Translations under genes and position numbers: made by a program
The notes under the pieces: generated by a model
Database searches by the model: none
The model's input: the letters and a program-made list of their open reading frames with translations, nothing else
Told to the model about the DNA's origin: nothing
From: Piscinibacter sp.
GTDB taxonomy: Bacteria > Pseudomonadota > Gammaproteobacteria > Burkholderiales > Burkholderiaceae_C
DNA length: 64,000 nt
Reading direction: 5' to 3'
Assembly: GCA_016706565.1 (NCBI GenBank)
Contig: JADJJI010000011.1
Coordinates: 248,001-312,000, forward strand
Shown: in pieces, positions 8,828 through 17,680 of the stretch
Layout: every line of letters starts with the position of its first letter
How positions within the stretch are numbered: position 1 is the stretch's first letter

Positions 8828-9445
8828 CTCTGTCTCCTTAGGCGCGGGGTGCCGTTACGCCAGCTCCTCGCGCGTGGTGCAGAGTTGTCCATCGCAACTG
8901 CCGGCACCACGACACGTCGAGTTCCTGTAGCGGGCTGGCAGCCCCTAAAGCAAGCCTTGCGTCAAAGACTGTCTCTTCGGACGTCTGTCAGATTCTTCTT
9001 CGCTCGAAGATCTACTTCATGCGCTCATTCCTTTGCGACCTAAACAGGACGACTTCTCAGTCGCCCACGCACCGGCTGCCGGTCTCACTTGCGGAAACCA
9101 GTGCCCATTGCGCACCACCACGATGTACTACTGCTGCGCCGATGCCCGACCAGACTCATGCGTCCTCGGCTGCACGAAATCCCCCAATCGGGAGGCGCTC
9201 TGACCGTTCGGCGCACGAGTTGTCGCCGGGTGCGGCCTCGCTCCATGCAATTGGCGCCGACGGCAAGCCGGCTGATGCAGAAAGGATTCGTTGTGTCACC
9301 GGGAAGGGATCTTCCACAAATGTCCTCACTTCAGCATACGCAACGACGTATAGAGTTCATAAGACATTGCGTATGGCGATCGCCTGGATGGCGGTGTACC
9401 TTGCCGGGCCAAAACTGACACCTTGCTGCGGCCGGTGGACTTCCC
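8828..9445. promoter_or_regulatory. Divergent promoter region between transporter operon and xdhAB
   Basis: About 620 bases without a convincing gene, between the minus-strand transporter operon and plus-strand xdhA. It must hold both promoters. The clearest structure is the inverted repeat at 9335-9375, listed separately. Other short open frames here have no recognisable domain. The divergent layout suggests a shared purine-responsive control, but no regulator gene lies next to it in the window. Confidence 0.55.
9335..9375. promoter_or_regulatory. Perfect 9-bp inverted repeat upstream of xdhA, candidate operator
   Basis: CATACGCAA at 9335-9343 and its exact reverse complement TTGCGTATG at 9367-9375 are separated by 23 bases, ending about 70 bases before the xdhA start. 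The half-site spacing (about three helical turns centre to centre) suits two regulator dimers or a LysR/GntR-type site. Binding protein unknown. Confidence 0.4.
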
Positions 9446-10927
9446 ATGACCGTGAGACCAATTCGCTTTCTGCACCGCAATGAGATCGTCGAAGTCGCAG
9501 ATGCTGCGACTACGCGCAGCGTGCTTGACTGGCTCCGCGAGGAAGCCCACTGCACCGGCACTAAGGAAGGCTGCAACGAGGGCGACTGCGGCGCATGCAC
9601 CGTCGTCGTCGGCGAACTCGGTGACAACGGCCGGCTGGCCCTGAAGACTGTCAATAGCTGCATCCAGTTCCTGCCAGTGCTCGACGGCAAGGCGCTGTTC
9701 ACCGTCGAGGACGTGCAGACTGCCGACGGTCTGCACCCGGTGCAGCAGGCGATGGTCGAGTGCCACGGCTCGCAGTGCGGGTTCTGCACGCCAGGCTTCG
9801 TGATGTCGATGTGGTCGTTGTACCAGCGATGCGAGACGTCACCGTTGCGGCAGCAATTGGCCGACGAGCTGTCGGGCAACCTCTGTCGCTGCACCGGCTA
9901 TCGGCCGATCCTGGATGCGGCGCAACGCATGTTCGAACTGCCGCGCGTCGACTTCGATCCAGCGCCGGCAGTGGCCGCGTTGCGCACGCTACGTGACGAG
10001 GCAACTTTCTCCTACGAACGCGGCGGCGCGCACTTCCACGCGCCGCGCACTGTGGACGACTTCGCCGCGCTGCTCGATGCGAATCCCGGCGCGCACATCC
10101 TCGCCGGCTCGACCGACGTCGGCCTGTGGGTCACGAAGCAGTTCCGCGAGTTGCCGGTGCTGGTGTCGATCGGCGAGGTCAGCGATCTCAAGCGTATCGA
10201 CACTGCCGCCGACGGTACGCTGACGATCGGCGCCGGTGCCTCGCTCGAAGCCGCCTGGCAGGCCCTGGCCGCGCGCGTGCCGGCGCTGACCGACGTCTAC
10301 CTGCGCTTCGCCGCGCCGCCGATCCGCAATGCCGGCACGATGGGCGGCAACGTTGCCAACGGCTCACCGATTGGCGACTCGGCGCCGATCCTGCTCGCGC
10401 TCGACGCCTCGCTCGTGCTGCGCAAGGGATCGCGCGAGCGCACGATGCCGCTGGCAGACTTCTACGTCGACTACATGAAGAACCGGCTCGAGCCGGGCGA
10501 ATTCGTGCAGGCGATCGTCGTGCCACCGCTGCCCGCCGCGCGCCAGGTGCGCGCGTGGAAGATCAGCAAGCGCTTCGACTGCGACATCTCAGCGCTGTGC
10601 GCCGGCTTCGCGATCGAGCTCGACGGCGAGATCGTCAAGGCCGCGCGGCTGGCGTACGGCGGCATGGCCGGCATCGTCAAGCGCGCCACGGGCGCCGAGG
10701 CGGCGATCGTCGGCCAGCGCTGGGACGAGGCCGCGGTGCAGCGCGCCCAGGCGGCGCTGGCTACCGACTTCAAGCCGCTGACCGACATGCGCGCCAGCGC
10801 CGAGTACCGCGCCCAGGTCGCGCAGAACCTGCTGGAGCGGCTGTGGCTCGAGACACGGCCCGCGTCTGCCCTGCCCGCCACGCAGACGACCGTCTGGTCG
10901 ACGATGACCCACACGGTGGGAGCCTGA
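9446..10927 (+). CDS. xdhA: Xanthine dehydrogenase small subunit (iron-sulfur and FAD)
   Basis: The electron-transfer subunit of two-subunit bacterial xanthine dehydrogenase, which oxidises hypoxanthine and xanthine to urate and passes electrons to NAD+. It has 493 residues. The plant-type [2Fe-2S] ligands are CNEGDCGACTVVV near residue 43; the second cluster is GSQCGFCTPGF near residue 108 and NLCRCTGYRPI near residue 145. The FAD domain begins about residue 190, with LAGSTDVGLWVTKQ in the place of the usual LAGGTDLG, and APPIRNAGTMGGNVAN near residue 292. The CO-dehydrogenase-like C-terminal domain follows. xdhB starts four bases after its stop. No xdhC maturation gene is seen. The nearby nucleobase transporter fits a purine catabolic role. 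Confidence 0.95.
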   Translation: MTVRPIRFLHRNEIVEVADAATTRSVLDWLREEAHCTGTKEGCNEGDCGACTVVVGELGDNGRLALKTVNSCIQFLPVLDGKALFTVEDVQTADGLHPVQQAMVECHGSQCGFCTPGFVMSMWSLYQRCETSPLRQQLADELSGNLCRCTGYRPILDAAQRMFELPRVDFDPAPAVAALRTLRDEATFSYERGGAHFHAPRTVDDFAALLDANPGAHILAGSTDVGLWVTKQFRELPVLVSIGEVSDLKRIDTAADGTLTIGAGASLEAAWQALAARVPALTDVYLRFAAPPIRNAGTMGGNVANGSPIGDSAPILLALDASLVLRKGSRERTMPLADFYVDYMKNRLEPGEFVQAIVVPPLPAARQVRAWKISKRFDCDISALCAGFAIELDGEIVKAARLAYGGMAGIVKRATGAEAAIVGQRWDEAAVQRAQAALATDFKPLTDMRASAEYRAQVAQNLLERLWLETRPASALPATQTTVWSTMTHTVGA

Positions 10928-10931
10928 TGCC

Positions 10932-13289
10932 ATGAACATGTCTCTTCCCGCCGACCTCATCCTGCCCGCCGAAGCCACCGCCCTCGCGCAGGGCGCACGC
11001 GTCGGCATCAGCCGCCCGCACGAATCGGCGCACCTGCACGTCGCTGGCGCCGCGCCCTACGTTGACGACATCCCGGAAGTCGCCGGTACGCTGCACGCCG
11101 CGCTCGGCCTTTCGCCTGTGGCGGCCGGCCGGCTGCTCGGCATCGACCTCGACGCGCTAAAGGCGATGCCCGGCGTCGTCGCTGTGCTGACCGCCGCCGA
11201 CATCCCCGGCCCGAACGACTGCGGCTCGATCGTGCACGACGATCCCATCCTCAGCGACGGCGAATTGCGCTTCCTCGGCCAGCCGGTCTTCGCGGTGATT
11301 GCCCGCACGCGCGAGCAGGCGCGGCGCGCGGCGGCGAAAGCGAAGCAGGTGCTGAAGGTCGAGCCCGCCGAGCCAGTGCTGACGCCGCAGCAGGCGCATG
11401 CGAAGCAGCAGTACGTCGTGCCGCCGATGCACCTGGTCCGCGAATCGTCGCCAGGCAGTACCCGGCGCGCGATCGACGCGGCGCCGCACCGCCTGGCTGG
11501 CACCTTCGACGTCGGCGGGCAGGAGCAGTTCTATCTCGAAGGGCAGATCAGCTACGCGATCCCGAAGGAGAACGACGGCATGCTGGTGCACTGCTCGACG
11601 CAGCACCCCAGTGAGATGCAGCACCTGGTGGCGCATGCGCTGAAGCTGCACGCGCACCACGTGCAGGTCGAGTGCCGGCGCATGGGTGGCGGCTTCGGCG
11701 GCAAGGAATCTCAGTCGGCACTGTTCGCCTGCGTCGCGGCGGTAGCGGCGAAGAAGCTGAACCGCCCCGTCAAGCTGCGCCTGGACCGCGACGACGACTT
11801 CCTCATCACCGGCCGGCGCCACTGCTTCTGGTACGAGTACGAGGTCGGCTACGACGACGAGGGCCGCGTGCTTGGCGCCGAGATCACGATGGTCTCGCGC
11901 GCCGGCCATTCGGCCGATCTGAGCGGCCCGGTGATGACACGCGCGCTGTGCCACTTCGACAATGCCTACTGGCTGCCCGACGTCGCTATGCACGGCTACT
12001 CCGGCAAGACGAACACCCAGAGCAACACCGCCTTCCGCGGCTTCGGCGGCCCGCAGGGCGCGATCGCGATTGAGGCGATCCTCGACTCGATCGCCCGCCG
12101 CCTCGGCAACGATGCGCTCGACGTGCGCCGCGCCAACTTCTACGTCGGCAACGACCAGCAGACGCCGTACGAGCAGGTCGTCGAGGACAACGTCATCCAC
12201 GAGCTGGTCGCCGAGCTGGAAGCGACGAGCGACTACCGCGCTCGCCGCGAGGCCGTGAATGCGTTCAATGCCGCGAGCTCGGTGCTGAAGAAGGGCCTCG
12301 CGCTGACGCCGGCAAAGTTCGGCATCTCGTTCAACGTCGCCCACTTCAACCAGGCTGGCGCGCTTGTCCACGTCTACAACGACGGCTCGATCCTGGTGAA
12401 CCACGGCGGCACCGAGATGGGCCAAGGCCTGAACACCAAGGTGGCCCAGGTGGTGGCGCACGAGCTGGGCGTGGAGTTTGGCCGCGTACGCGTGACGGCG
12501 ACCGACACGCACAAGGTCGCCAATACCTCGGCCACGGCCGCCTCGACCGGCAGCGACCTGAACGGCAAGGCTGCGCAGGATGCGGCGCGGCAGATCCGCG
12601 AGCGGCTAGCTGCCTGCGCCGCGGTGCACCACGGCGGCGACGCCGCGGCAGTGCGCTTCGCCAACGACCAGGTCGAAGTCAACGGCAAGCGGCTGCCGTT
12701 CTCGGTGATCGTCGCGCAGGCCTATGTGGACCGCGTGCAGCTCTGGTCCGACGGCTTCTACGCAACGCCCGGCCTACATTGGAACCGCGAGAAACTCAAG
12801 GGCAAGCCCTTCTTCTATTTCGCCTACGGCGCGGCGGTCAGCGAGGTGCTGGTCGACACCCTCACCGGCGAGTCGAAGCTGCTGCGCGCCGACGTGCTGC
12901 ACGACGTCGGCCGCTCGTTGAACCCGGCGGTCGACATCGGCCAGATCGAGGGCGCCCTCATCCAGGGCATGGGCTGGCTGACAATGGAGGAGTTGGTCTG
13001 GCACTCCAAGACCGGAATGCTGAGCACGCACGCGCCGTCGACGTACAAGATCCCGACTGCCAACGACTGCCCGACCGATTTCCGCGTGCGGCTGTTCGAC
13101 AACGGCAATGTGGCCGACAGCATCCACCGCAGCAAGGCGGTCGGCGAGCCGCCGCTGTTGCTACCGTTCTCGGTTTTCTTTGCGATCCGCGATGCGGTCT
13201 CGGCCGCCGGTGGTCACCGCGTCGATCCGCCGCTGAAGGCGCCGGCCACCGCCGAGTCGGTGCTTAGGGCTGTGATGGCAGTCTGTTGA
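10932..13289 (+). CDS. xdhB: Xanthine dehydrogenase molybdenum-binding subunit
   Basis: The large catalytic subunit, 785 residues, carrying the molybdenum cofactor where xanthine is hydroxylated. Visible motifs include GGGFGGKESQ near residue 255 (cofactor contact), NTAFRGFGGPQG near residue 362, containing the substrate-orienting arginine, EMGQGLNTK near residue 494 and, near the end, KAVGEPPLLL, with the catalytic base glutamate. These residues together favour a genuine xanthine dehydrogenase over a distant hydroxylase such as caffeine dehydrogenase. Starts ATG at 10932 or six bases on at the next ATG are both possible. It ends the xdh operon; about 350 bases without a gene follow. Confidence 0.95.
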   Translation: MNMSLPADLILPAEATALAQGARVGISRPHESAHLHVAGAAPYVDDIPEVAGTLHAALGLSPVAAGRLLGIDLDALKAMPGVVAVLTAADIPGPNDCGSIVHDDPILSDGELRFLGQPVFAVIARTREQARRAAAKAKQVLKVEPAEPVLTPQQAHAKQQYVVPPMHLVRESSPGSTRRAIDAAPHRLAGTFDVGGQEQFYLEGQISYAIPKENDGMLVHCSTQHPSEMQHLVAHALKLHAHHVQVECRRMGGGFGGKESQSALFACVAAVAAKKLNRPVKLRLDRDDDFLITGRRHCFWYEYEVGYDDEGRVLGAEITMVSRAGHSADLSGPVMTRALCHFDNAYWLPDVAMHGYSGKTNTQSNTAFRGFGGPQGAIAIEAILDSIARRLGNDALDVRRANFYVGNDQQTPYEQVVEDNVIHELVAELEATSDYRARREAVNAFNAASSVLKKGLALTPAKFGISFNVAHFNQAGALVHVYNDGSILVNHGGTEMGQGLNTKVAQVVAHELGVEFGRVRVTATDTHKVANTSATAASTGSDLNGKAAQDAARQIRERLAACAAVHHGGDAAAVRFANDQVEVNGKRLPFSVIVAQAYVDRVQLWSDGFYATPGLHWNREKLKGKPFFYFAYGAAVSEVLVDTLTGESKLLRADVLHDVGRSLNPAVDIGQIEGALIQGMGWLTMEELVWHSKTGMLSTHAPSTYKIPTANDCPTDFRVRLFDNGNVADSIHRSKAVGEPPLLLPFSVFFAIRDAVSAAGGHRVDPPLKAPATAESVLRAVMAVC

Positions 13290-13635
13290 GCACTCACTCC
13301 AAAGGGCGGGACTGGCTGGCAGAGCCGACGAGGTGGCGCAACTCAAGTCCGTGTGAATCCCAGGTCTTCAACGCCATCGCGCCAGACTGCTCTAGCTAGG
13401 CTATCAACTCTGCGTCGATGCAAAGGTCGCTACGGTAAATTGCAGCACGCACGCTGGCGTCTCGCGTCGAATGGCGGCAATCTGGAGTCTTGGCAACCGA
13501 CGGCTTTTGGCCGGCCAGAGACTGTCGACTCGGAAAGCTGAGAGGCAGCAGTTCAGCGCATCAGCGACCCTGAACCGACGCGGTCAGCCGCCGCGAGTAG
13601 GTCAAGCCCTCACCGCCTCGAATGACGTGCCTTTG
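13290..13635. other. Intergenic stretch, nothing recognised
   Basis: About 350 bases after xdhB, before the end of the small DUF2384 gene. I see no domain-bearing frame, RNA gene, clear terminator hairpin or insertion sequence end. Confidence 0.5.
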
Positions 13636-13872
13636 TCAGCAGTACGCGCCTGACTGCATTCGCGCGATCAACGCTTCGATTTGTGCCCGCCCTTCGGGCG
13701 TCCTCATGTAGCTGGCGGGACACGCCCCGCCCAGAGCTGGCACGGGGCTATTGAGCCAGCGCGTCGTCCATTTGAGCGCGTCGAAGCCTTCTGGATTTCC
13801 GCTCTCGTTGACAAGGCGCTGAACGAGAGTTGCAAGCGCCGCCACATCGCGCGCGTCTTCTAGTAGATCCAT
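13636..13872 (-). CDS. DUF2384 (MbcA/ParS-type) antitoxin-like protein, orphan
   Basis: A 78-residue protein whose second half matches the toxin-binding domain of MbcA/ParS/Xre antitoxins: ALKWTTRWLNSPVPALGG followed by PASYM, EGRAQIEALIARMQSGAY. In this family the tryptophan-leucine-proline pattern and the terminal G-x-Y/F are conserved. The usual N-terminal DNA-binding helix-turn-helix is absent or very short. RES- or ADP-ribosyltransferase-type toxins normally lie next to such genes; no toxin is present on either side. The ATG at 13872 is the shortest reasonable start; an ATG at 13908 would add twelve residues rich in Arg. It may be a leftover half of a toxin-antitoxin pair or an antitoxin-like regulator. 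Confidence 0.65.
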   Translation of the reverse strand: MDLLEDARDVAALATLVQRLVNESGNPEGFDALKWTTRWLNSPVPALGGACPASYMRTPEGRAQIEALIARMQSGAYC

Positions 13873-14596
13873 CTTCACAATATATCGGCGGCGGGTACCC
13901 GTCGCCATCCGAAGTTTGCTACGCGCGGTTGACCGGCGGCCTCCGGGGCGGCGTCGACTAGCCAGGCTGCGATCGGTGCGCTAGACTTCGTCCACTCGGT
14001 CCTCGGAGTGATTCGCTCCGTGCGGCTCGTACGATAGGGAAGCACGTTTGCCTTCCCCCACCGCGAGGCACAAGCCTTGCACTCCGGGTAGCCAAGTCAC
14101 CGCTACCACCTCGGAGTCATACGGTGGCGGCGCAGCCCTGCTCGCATCTCGCCTTCAACCTCTTACGACCAGACCGGCAGGACACCTGCATCGACAGCAT
14201 GGGGCAAATTCGCGCCAAAGAGTCGCTTGCAGCTTATGCGTCTGCCGTGGTGCTCAGTAGCGCCTTATGACGTTCGCTGCTTGCAGGAATCGCCGGGGAC
14301 CTCGTAGCTAAGTGCTTGTCACGACTGGGACTGTGCTTGCCCCTTACGCGCTAGCGCACAATCCGCACCGCCGCTCGGCAGGCTCGAGCGGCGGGCGGGC
14401 GCTGCCACTGCGGCACCGAAGGCACCGTAAACGTCGATTTCCGCATGCTGTTCGCCGCTTCGCGCGCGAACGCCTGCGGTTCAATGCAGGCTTGGCATGG
14501 AGCTCGCTTGCCCCTTCCGGGCGAGCCCGATCTGTATCCATGAGCAACCGCTGCGCCGCCCCGCAGCCCATCGACGCCTGAGGCCCCACCCGGAAC
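13873..14596. other. Intergenic stretch with one strong hairpin
   Basis: About 720 bases without a supported gene. The left part shows nothing recognisable. The only clear structure is the perfect stem-loop at 14368-14394, described separately. The promoter of the amidotransferase gene must lie in the last few hundred bases. Confidence 0.5.
14368..14394. other. Perfect 10-bp stem-loop
   Basis: CCGCCGCTCG at 14368-14377 pairs exactly with CGAGCGGCGG at 14385-14394 around a seven-base loop. There is no T-run on the plus side, so it is not a textbook terminator; it could be a leader structure for the gene at 14597 or a remnant of a repeat. Confidence 0.5.
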
Positions 14597-15430
14597 ATGT
14601 GCCAGCTCTTCGCCCTGAACAGCAACACGCCGAGCGCAGCCACCTTTTCCTTCACCGGCCTGTCGGCCCGCGGCGGGGCCACGGGCGACCATGTCGACGG
14701 CTTCGGCCTGGCCTTTCACGACGGCCGCTCCTGCCGTGTCTTCATCGACGAACAACGCGCCAGCGACGCGGCACTGGCCGACTTCCTGCGCCGCCACCCG
14801 ATCCGTGCACGCACGGTCATGGCCCATGTGCGCAAGGCCACGCAAGGCCCGGTGACGCTGGAGAACTGCCACCCCTTCGTGCGCGAGTGGCAGGGCCGGC
14901 ACTGGTCGTTCTGCCACAACGGCGACCTGAAAGGCTTCGCGCCGCGCTTGAACGGCAGCCACCTGCCGGTGGGCGATACCGACAGCGAGCGTGCCTTCTG
15001 CTTCCTGCTTCAGGAACTGCGCCGCAACTTCCGCCGCCGCGCGGCGCCGCACTGGAAGCACGTCGCCCCGCTGCTGGCCGAACTGGCCGGCGGCGTGGCG
15101 CGCTTCGGCAACTTCAACTTCCTGCTCTCCGACGGCGAAGTGCTCTATGCCCACGCGAGCACGCGTCTGCATGCCTTGCAGCGCCAGCATCCCTTCGCCG
15201 AGGCGCACTTGGTCGACCACGACCTGGTGCTCGATCTCGCGCAGGCCAACGGCCCGGACGACCGCATGGTGCTCATTGCCACCGAGCCGCTGACCCGCAA
15301 CGAACCGTGGCGGCCCTTCGCCGCCGGCGAACTGCGCGTCTTCGAGGCCGGCGAAGAAGTCTGGCGGCACACGCCGGCGCGCCGCGAGGCGCCGGCGGCC
15401 CACTTCGCGGCCCGGCTGGTCGCGGCCTGA
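14597..15430 (+). CDS. Class II glutamine amidotransferase (YafJ-like)
   Basis: A 277-residue stand-alone amidohydrolase of the Ntn type, related to E. coli YafJ. The N-terminal catalytic cysteine is Cys2 (MCQLFALN), exposed after removal of the initiator Met. Other family positions are DGFGLAF near residue 34, AHVRKATQG near residue 77 (substrate loop) and FCHNGDL near residue 103, providing the oxyanion residues. The length is typical for the family, and no synthetase domain is fused. Physiological substrate is not established for these proteins. A nitroreductase gene follows after 62 bases and could be co-transcribed. Confidence 0.9.
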   Translation: MCQLFALNSNTPSAATFSFTGLSARGGATGDHVDGFGLAFHDGRSCRVFIDEQRASDAALADFLRRHPIRARTVMAHVRKATQGPVTLENCHPFVREWQGRHWSFCHNGDLKGFAPRLNGSHLPVGDTDSERAFCFLLQELRRNFRRRAAPHWKHVAPLLAELAGGVARFGNFNFLLSDGEVLYAHASTRLHALQRQHPFAEAHLVDHDLVLDLAQANGPDDRMVLIATEPLTRNEPWRPFAAGELRVFEAGEEVWRHTPARREAPAAHFAARLVAA

Positions 15431-15492
15431 ACGATTCGCCACACTGTGCCGGAACCGGCCGGGCGCCGGGCTGCATGAGGCAGACTTCGGCC

Positions 15493-16077
15493 ATGGCATC
15501 CGATCCGTCCCTGTCGCCCGCCCTGCAGGGCCTGCTGTCACGCCACTCCGTCGGCCTGCGCTGGATGGCCGAACCCGGCCCGTCCGTGGAGCAGCTGCAC
15601 CTGGCCCTGCGGGCGGCGCTGCGCGCGCCCGACCACCGCCGGATGCTGCCCTGGCGCGCAGTGCTGATCGACGCGCCGCAGCGCGACGCGCTGGCCGATC
15701 GGTTCGAGGCCTTCGCGCGCGCCGTCGGCAAGCCGGACGACGAGGTGGCTGCCGAGCGCGAGCGTGCCTACAACGGGCCGGTGCTGGTGGCCTGGATCGT
15801 CCGCCTCACCGATGAGGTGCCCGAGGTGCCGCGGCACGAGCAGTGGATGAGCGCCGGCGGTGCCTTGACGAACTTCCTGACGGCGCTGCACCTGATGGGC
15901 TTCGGCGCCAAGACCCTGGCCGGCCGCAAATGCACGCACCCGAGCGTGAGCGACGCCTTCTGTGAGGAGGGCGAGCAGCTCGCCGCGTTCATCTGCATCG
16001 GTACGCCGACGCGTGCGCCGCAGCCGCGCGACGTCGACGACACGGGCGCTGCGCTGTCGCGCTGGAACGAGGCCTGA
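15493..16077 (+). CDS. Nitroreductase family protein
   Basis: A flavin-dependent oxidoreductase of the nitroreductase fold, about 194 residues, similar to the short YdjA-type members. Recognisable parts are the N-terminal RHSVGLRWM (phosphate-binding Arg region), RAPDHRRMLPWRAVLI near residue 43, a central ALTNFLTALHLMGFGAKTL near residue 125 and the C-terminal IGTP near residue 175. The ATG at 15493 is chosen; an in-frame ATG at 15475 adds six residues and cannot be excluded because neither has a strong ribosome site. It likely binds FMN and acts as a homodimer in the cytoplasm. It converges with the small gene at 16094-16417. Confidence 0.85.
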   Translation: MASDPSLSPALQGLLSRHSVGLRWMAEPGPSVEQLHLALRAALRAPDHRRMLPWRAVLIDAPQRDALADRFEAFARAVGKPDDEVAAERERAYNGPVLVAWIVRLTDEVPEVPRHEQWMSAGGALTNFLTALHLMGFGAKTLAGRKCTHPSVSDAFCEEGEQLAAFICIGTPTRAPQPRDVDDTGAALSRWNEA

Positions 16078-16093
16078 GGCCGGGCCGAGCGTC

Positions 16094-16417
16094 TCAGTGC
16101 GTGTTGCGCGGCGGGGCCTGCGTGAAGAGCTTGGCCGCGCGGCCCTTCAGTTCGAGCAGTTCGCTCGGCGTGACGGAGTAGGTGCCTGCCATCGCATCGA
16201 CCTCGACGCGGAACTCCACCTCGCGCGTGCCGCTGCTCAGCACGCCGAGCGTGAACTCGTAGTCCTCTCGCTCGGCGGGCAGGCCTTGCGACTCGAGGTC
16301 GTAGTCCTGGTACTGCACCTTGCGGATCTCGCCGCTGGCCAGGTCGAGTTCGCCGGTCGCGCGCACTTCGCCCTCGCTCAGCTCGCTGATGATGGTGATC
16401 GGTAGCTTCAGGTCCAC
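16094..16417 (-). CDS. Conserved hypothetical protein
   Basis: A 107-residue acidic, soluble protein with no signal peptide or membrane segment. It begins MDLKLPITIISELSEGEV and has alternating hydrophobic and charged residues consistent with a beta-rich fold. I recognise no domain. It is transcribed alone toward the nitroreductase and starts 95 bases from the divergent membrane protein gene at 16513. Confidence 0.7.
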   Translation of the reverse strand: MDLKLPITIISELSEGEVRATGELDLASGEIRKVQYQDYDLESQGLPAEREDYEFTLGVLSSGTREVEFRVEVDAMAGTYSVTPSELLELKGRAAKLFTQAPPRNTH

Positions 16418-16512
16418 GGCAGGCTTCCATTCGTTCGAGGGCGTGCCGGCAAAGGCATGGCGATTCTAGGTGCGGCGGCAAGCCGCGCGCGGGCACCGCA
16501 GAATGCGCCTCC

Positions 16513-17523
16513 ATGGACTCGCTCTCGCAGATCGCCCTGGGTGCCGCCGTCGGCGTGGCCACGATGGGCCGCCGCACGGCGGTGTGGAAGGCGGCGCTGT
16601 GGGGCGCGGTGGCCGGCACGCTGCCCGATCTCGACGTGCTCATCGACCACGGCGACCCTGTCCGCAACATGGTGCTGCACCGTGCCGAGACGCACGCGCC
16701 GTTCTGGCTGACGCTGTTCTCGCTGCCGCTGGCCGCCGGCATCGCCCGGCTGCATGGCGAGTGGGCACAGTGGCGGCGCTGGTGGCTGGCCATCTGGCTG
16801 GCGCTGGTCACCCACCCGCTGCTCGACGCGATGACGGTGTACGGCACGCAGCTCGCATTGCCCTGGTCGAACCACCCGTTCGCCGTGGGCAGCGTGTTCA
16901 TCATCGACCCGCTGTACACGCTGCCCTTGCTGGCCGGAGCGGGCTGGGCGCTCGCCACGCGCGGCACGGGCCGCGGCCTGGCGGCCAATGCCGCCGGCCT
17001 GCTGCTCAGCACGGCCTACCTTGCCTGGGGTGTCTTCGCGCAGCAGCAGGTGGAGCGCGTGGCGCGTGCGTCGCTGGCGGCGCATGGCATCCAGGCCGAG
17101 CGTGTGCTCGTCGCGCCGGCGGCCTTCAGCTCGGTGCTGTGGCGCGTGGTGGCCGTGTCCGGCGACCACTTCCATGAAGGCTTCCGATCGCTGCTCGACA
17201 CGACGCCGCTGATGGCGTTCGATCGTTTCGAGCGCGGCGCCGCGCTGTCCGAGGAGTTGAAAGGGCTGGACGCGGTGCAGCGCATCGCCGCCTTCAGCAA
17301 GGGCTTCTACAAGCTGCGGCTCGAGGGCGACCGCGTGCTGCTGAGCGACTTGCGCATGGGCCAGGAGCCGAACTACATCTTCACCTTCGAGGTGGCGCAA
17401 CGGCACAGCGCGCCGGAGCCGACGATGCCGCCTGTGCAGGTGGGTACCCGCCTGGACCTGGCCCGCGGCCTGCCCTGGCTTTGGCGGCGCACGCTCGGCG
17501 AGCCGGTGGCGCCGCCGCGCTGA
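16513..17523 (+). CDS. YbcI/YdjM-type membrane-bound metal-dependent hydrolase
   Basis: A 336-residue inner-membrane protein of the LexA-regulated/YbcI/YdjM group, annotated as putative membrane metal-dependent hydrolases. The N-terminus MDSLSQIALGAAVG, the GTLPDLDVLID segment near residue 35, HRAETHAPFW near residue 56 and HPLLDAMT near residue 98 give the conserved His/Asp set. Four to five hydrophobic helices occupy the first 190 residues; the last 140 residues form a soluble domain. The activity has not been shown for the family. DUF454 and cation efflux genes follow on the same strand after a 157-base gap. Confidence 0.8.
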   Translation: MDSLSQIALGAAVGVATMGRRTAVWKAALWGAVAGTLPDLDVLIDHGDPVRNMVLHRAETHAPFWLTLFSLPLAAGIARLHGEWAQWRRWWLAIWLALVTHPLLDAMTVYGTQLALPWSNHPFAVGSVFIIDPLYTLPLLAGAGWALATRGTGRGLAANAAGLLLSTAYLAWGVFAQQQVERVARASLAAHGIQAERVLVAPAAFSSVLWRVVAVSGDHFHEGFRSLLDTTPLMAFDRFERGAALSEELKGLDAVQRIAAFSKGFYKLRLEGDRVLLSDLRMGQEPNYIFTFEVAQRHSAPEPTMPPVQVGTRLDLARGLPWLWRRTLGEPVAPPR

Positions 17524-17680
17524 GCGCGTATGCCTTCTTCGCCATGGTGTCGACGAAGGACCTGCTGGCCCGGCTGATTGCGCATGTCGATCGGCGTGGA
17601 CACACCGCGCAGAGCCGCTCGGCGGCGCGCTTCGCCCTGATGCCGGCGCGGTGTCGCGGCGCAGCGGCGAGAATCGCGTC

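Noticed and set aside
10932-13289. Caffeine dehydrogenase (C-8 oxidation) instead of xanthine dehydrogenase
   Set aside because: Two-subunit layout, VGEPP glutamate and FRGFGGPQG arginine regions match ordinary XdhAB; caffeine dehydrogenase has a three-subunit layout.
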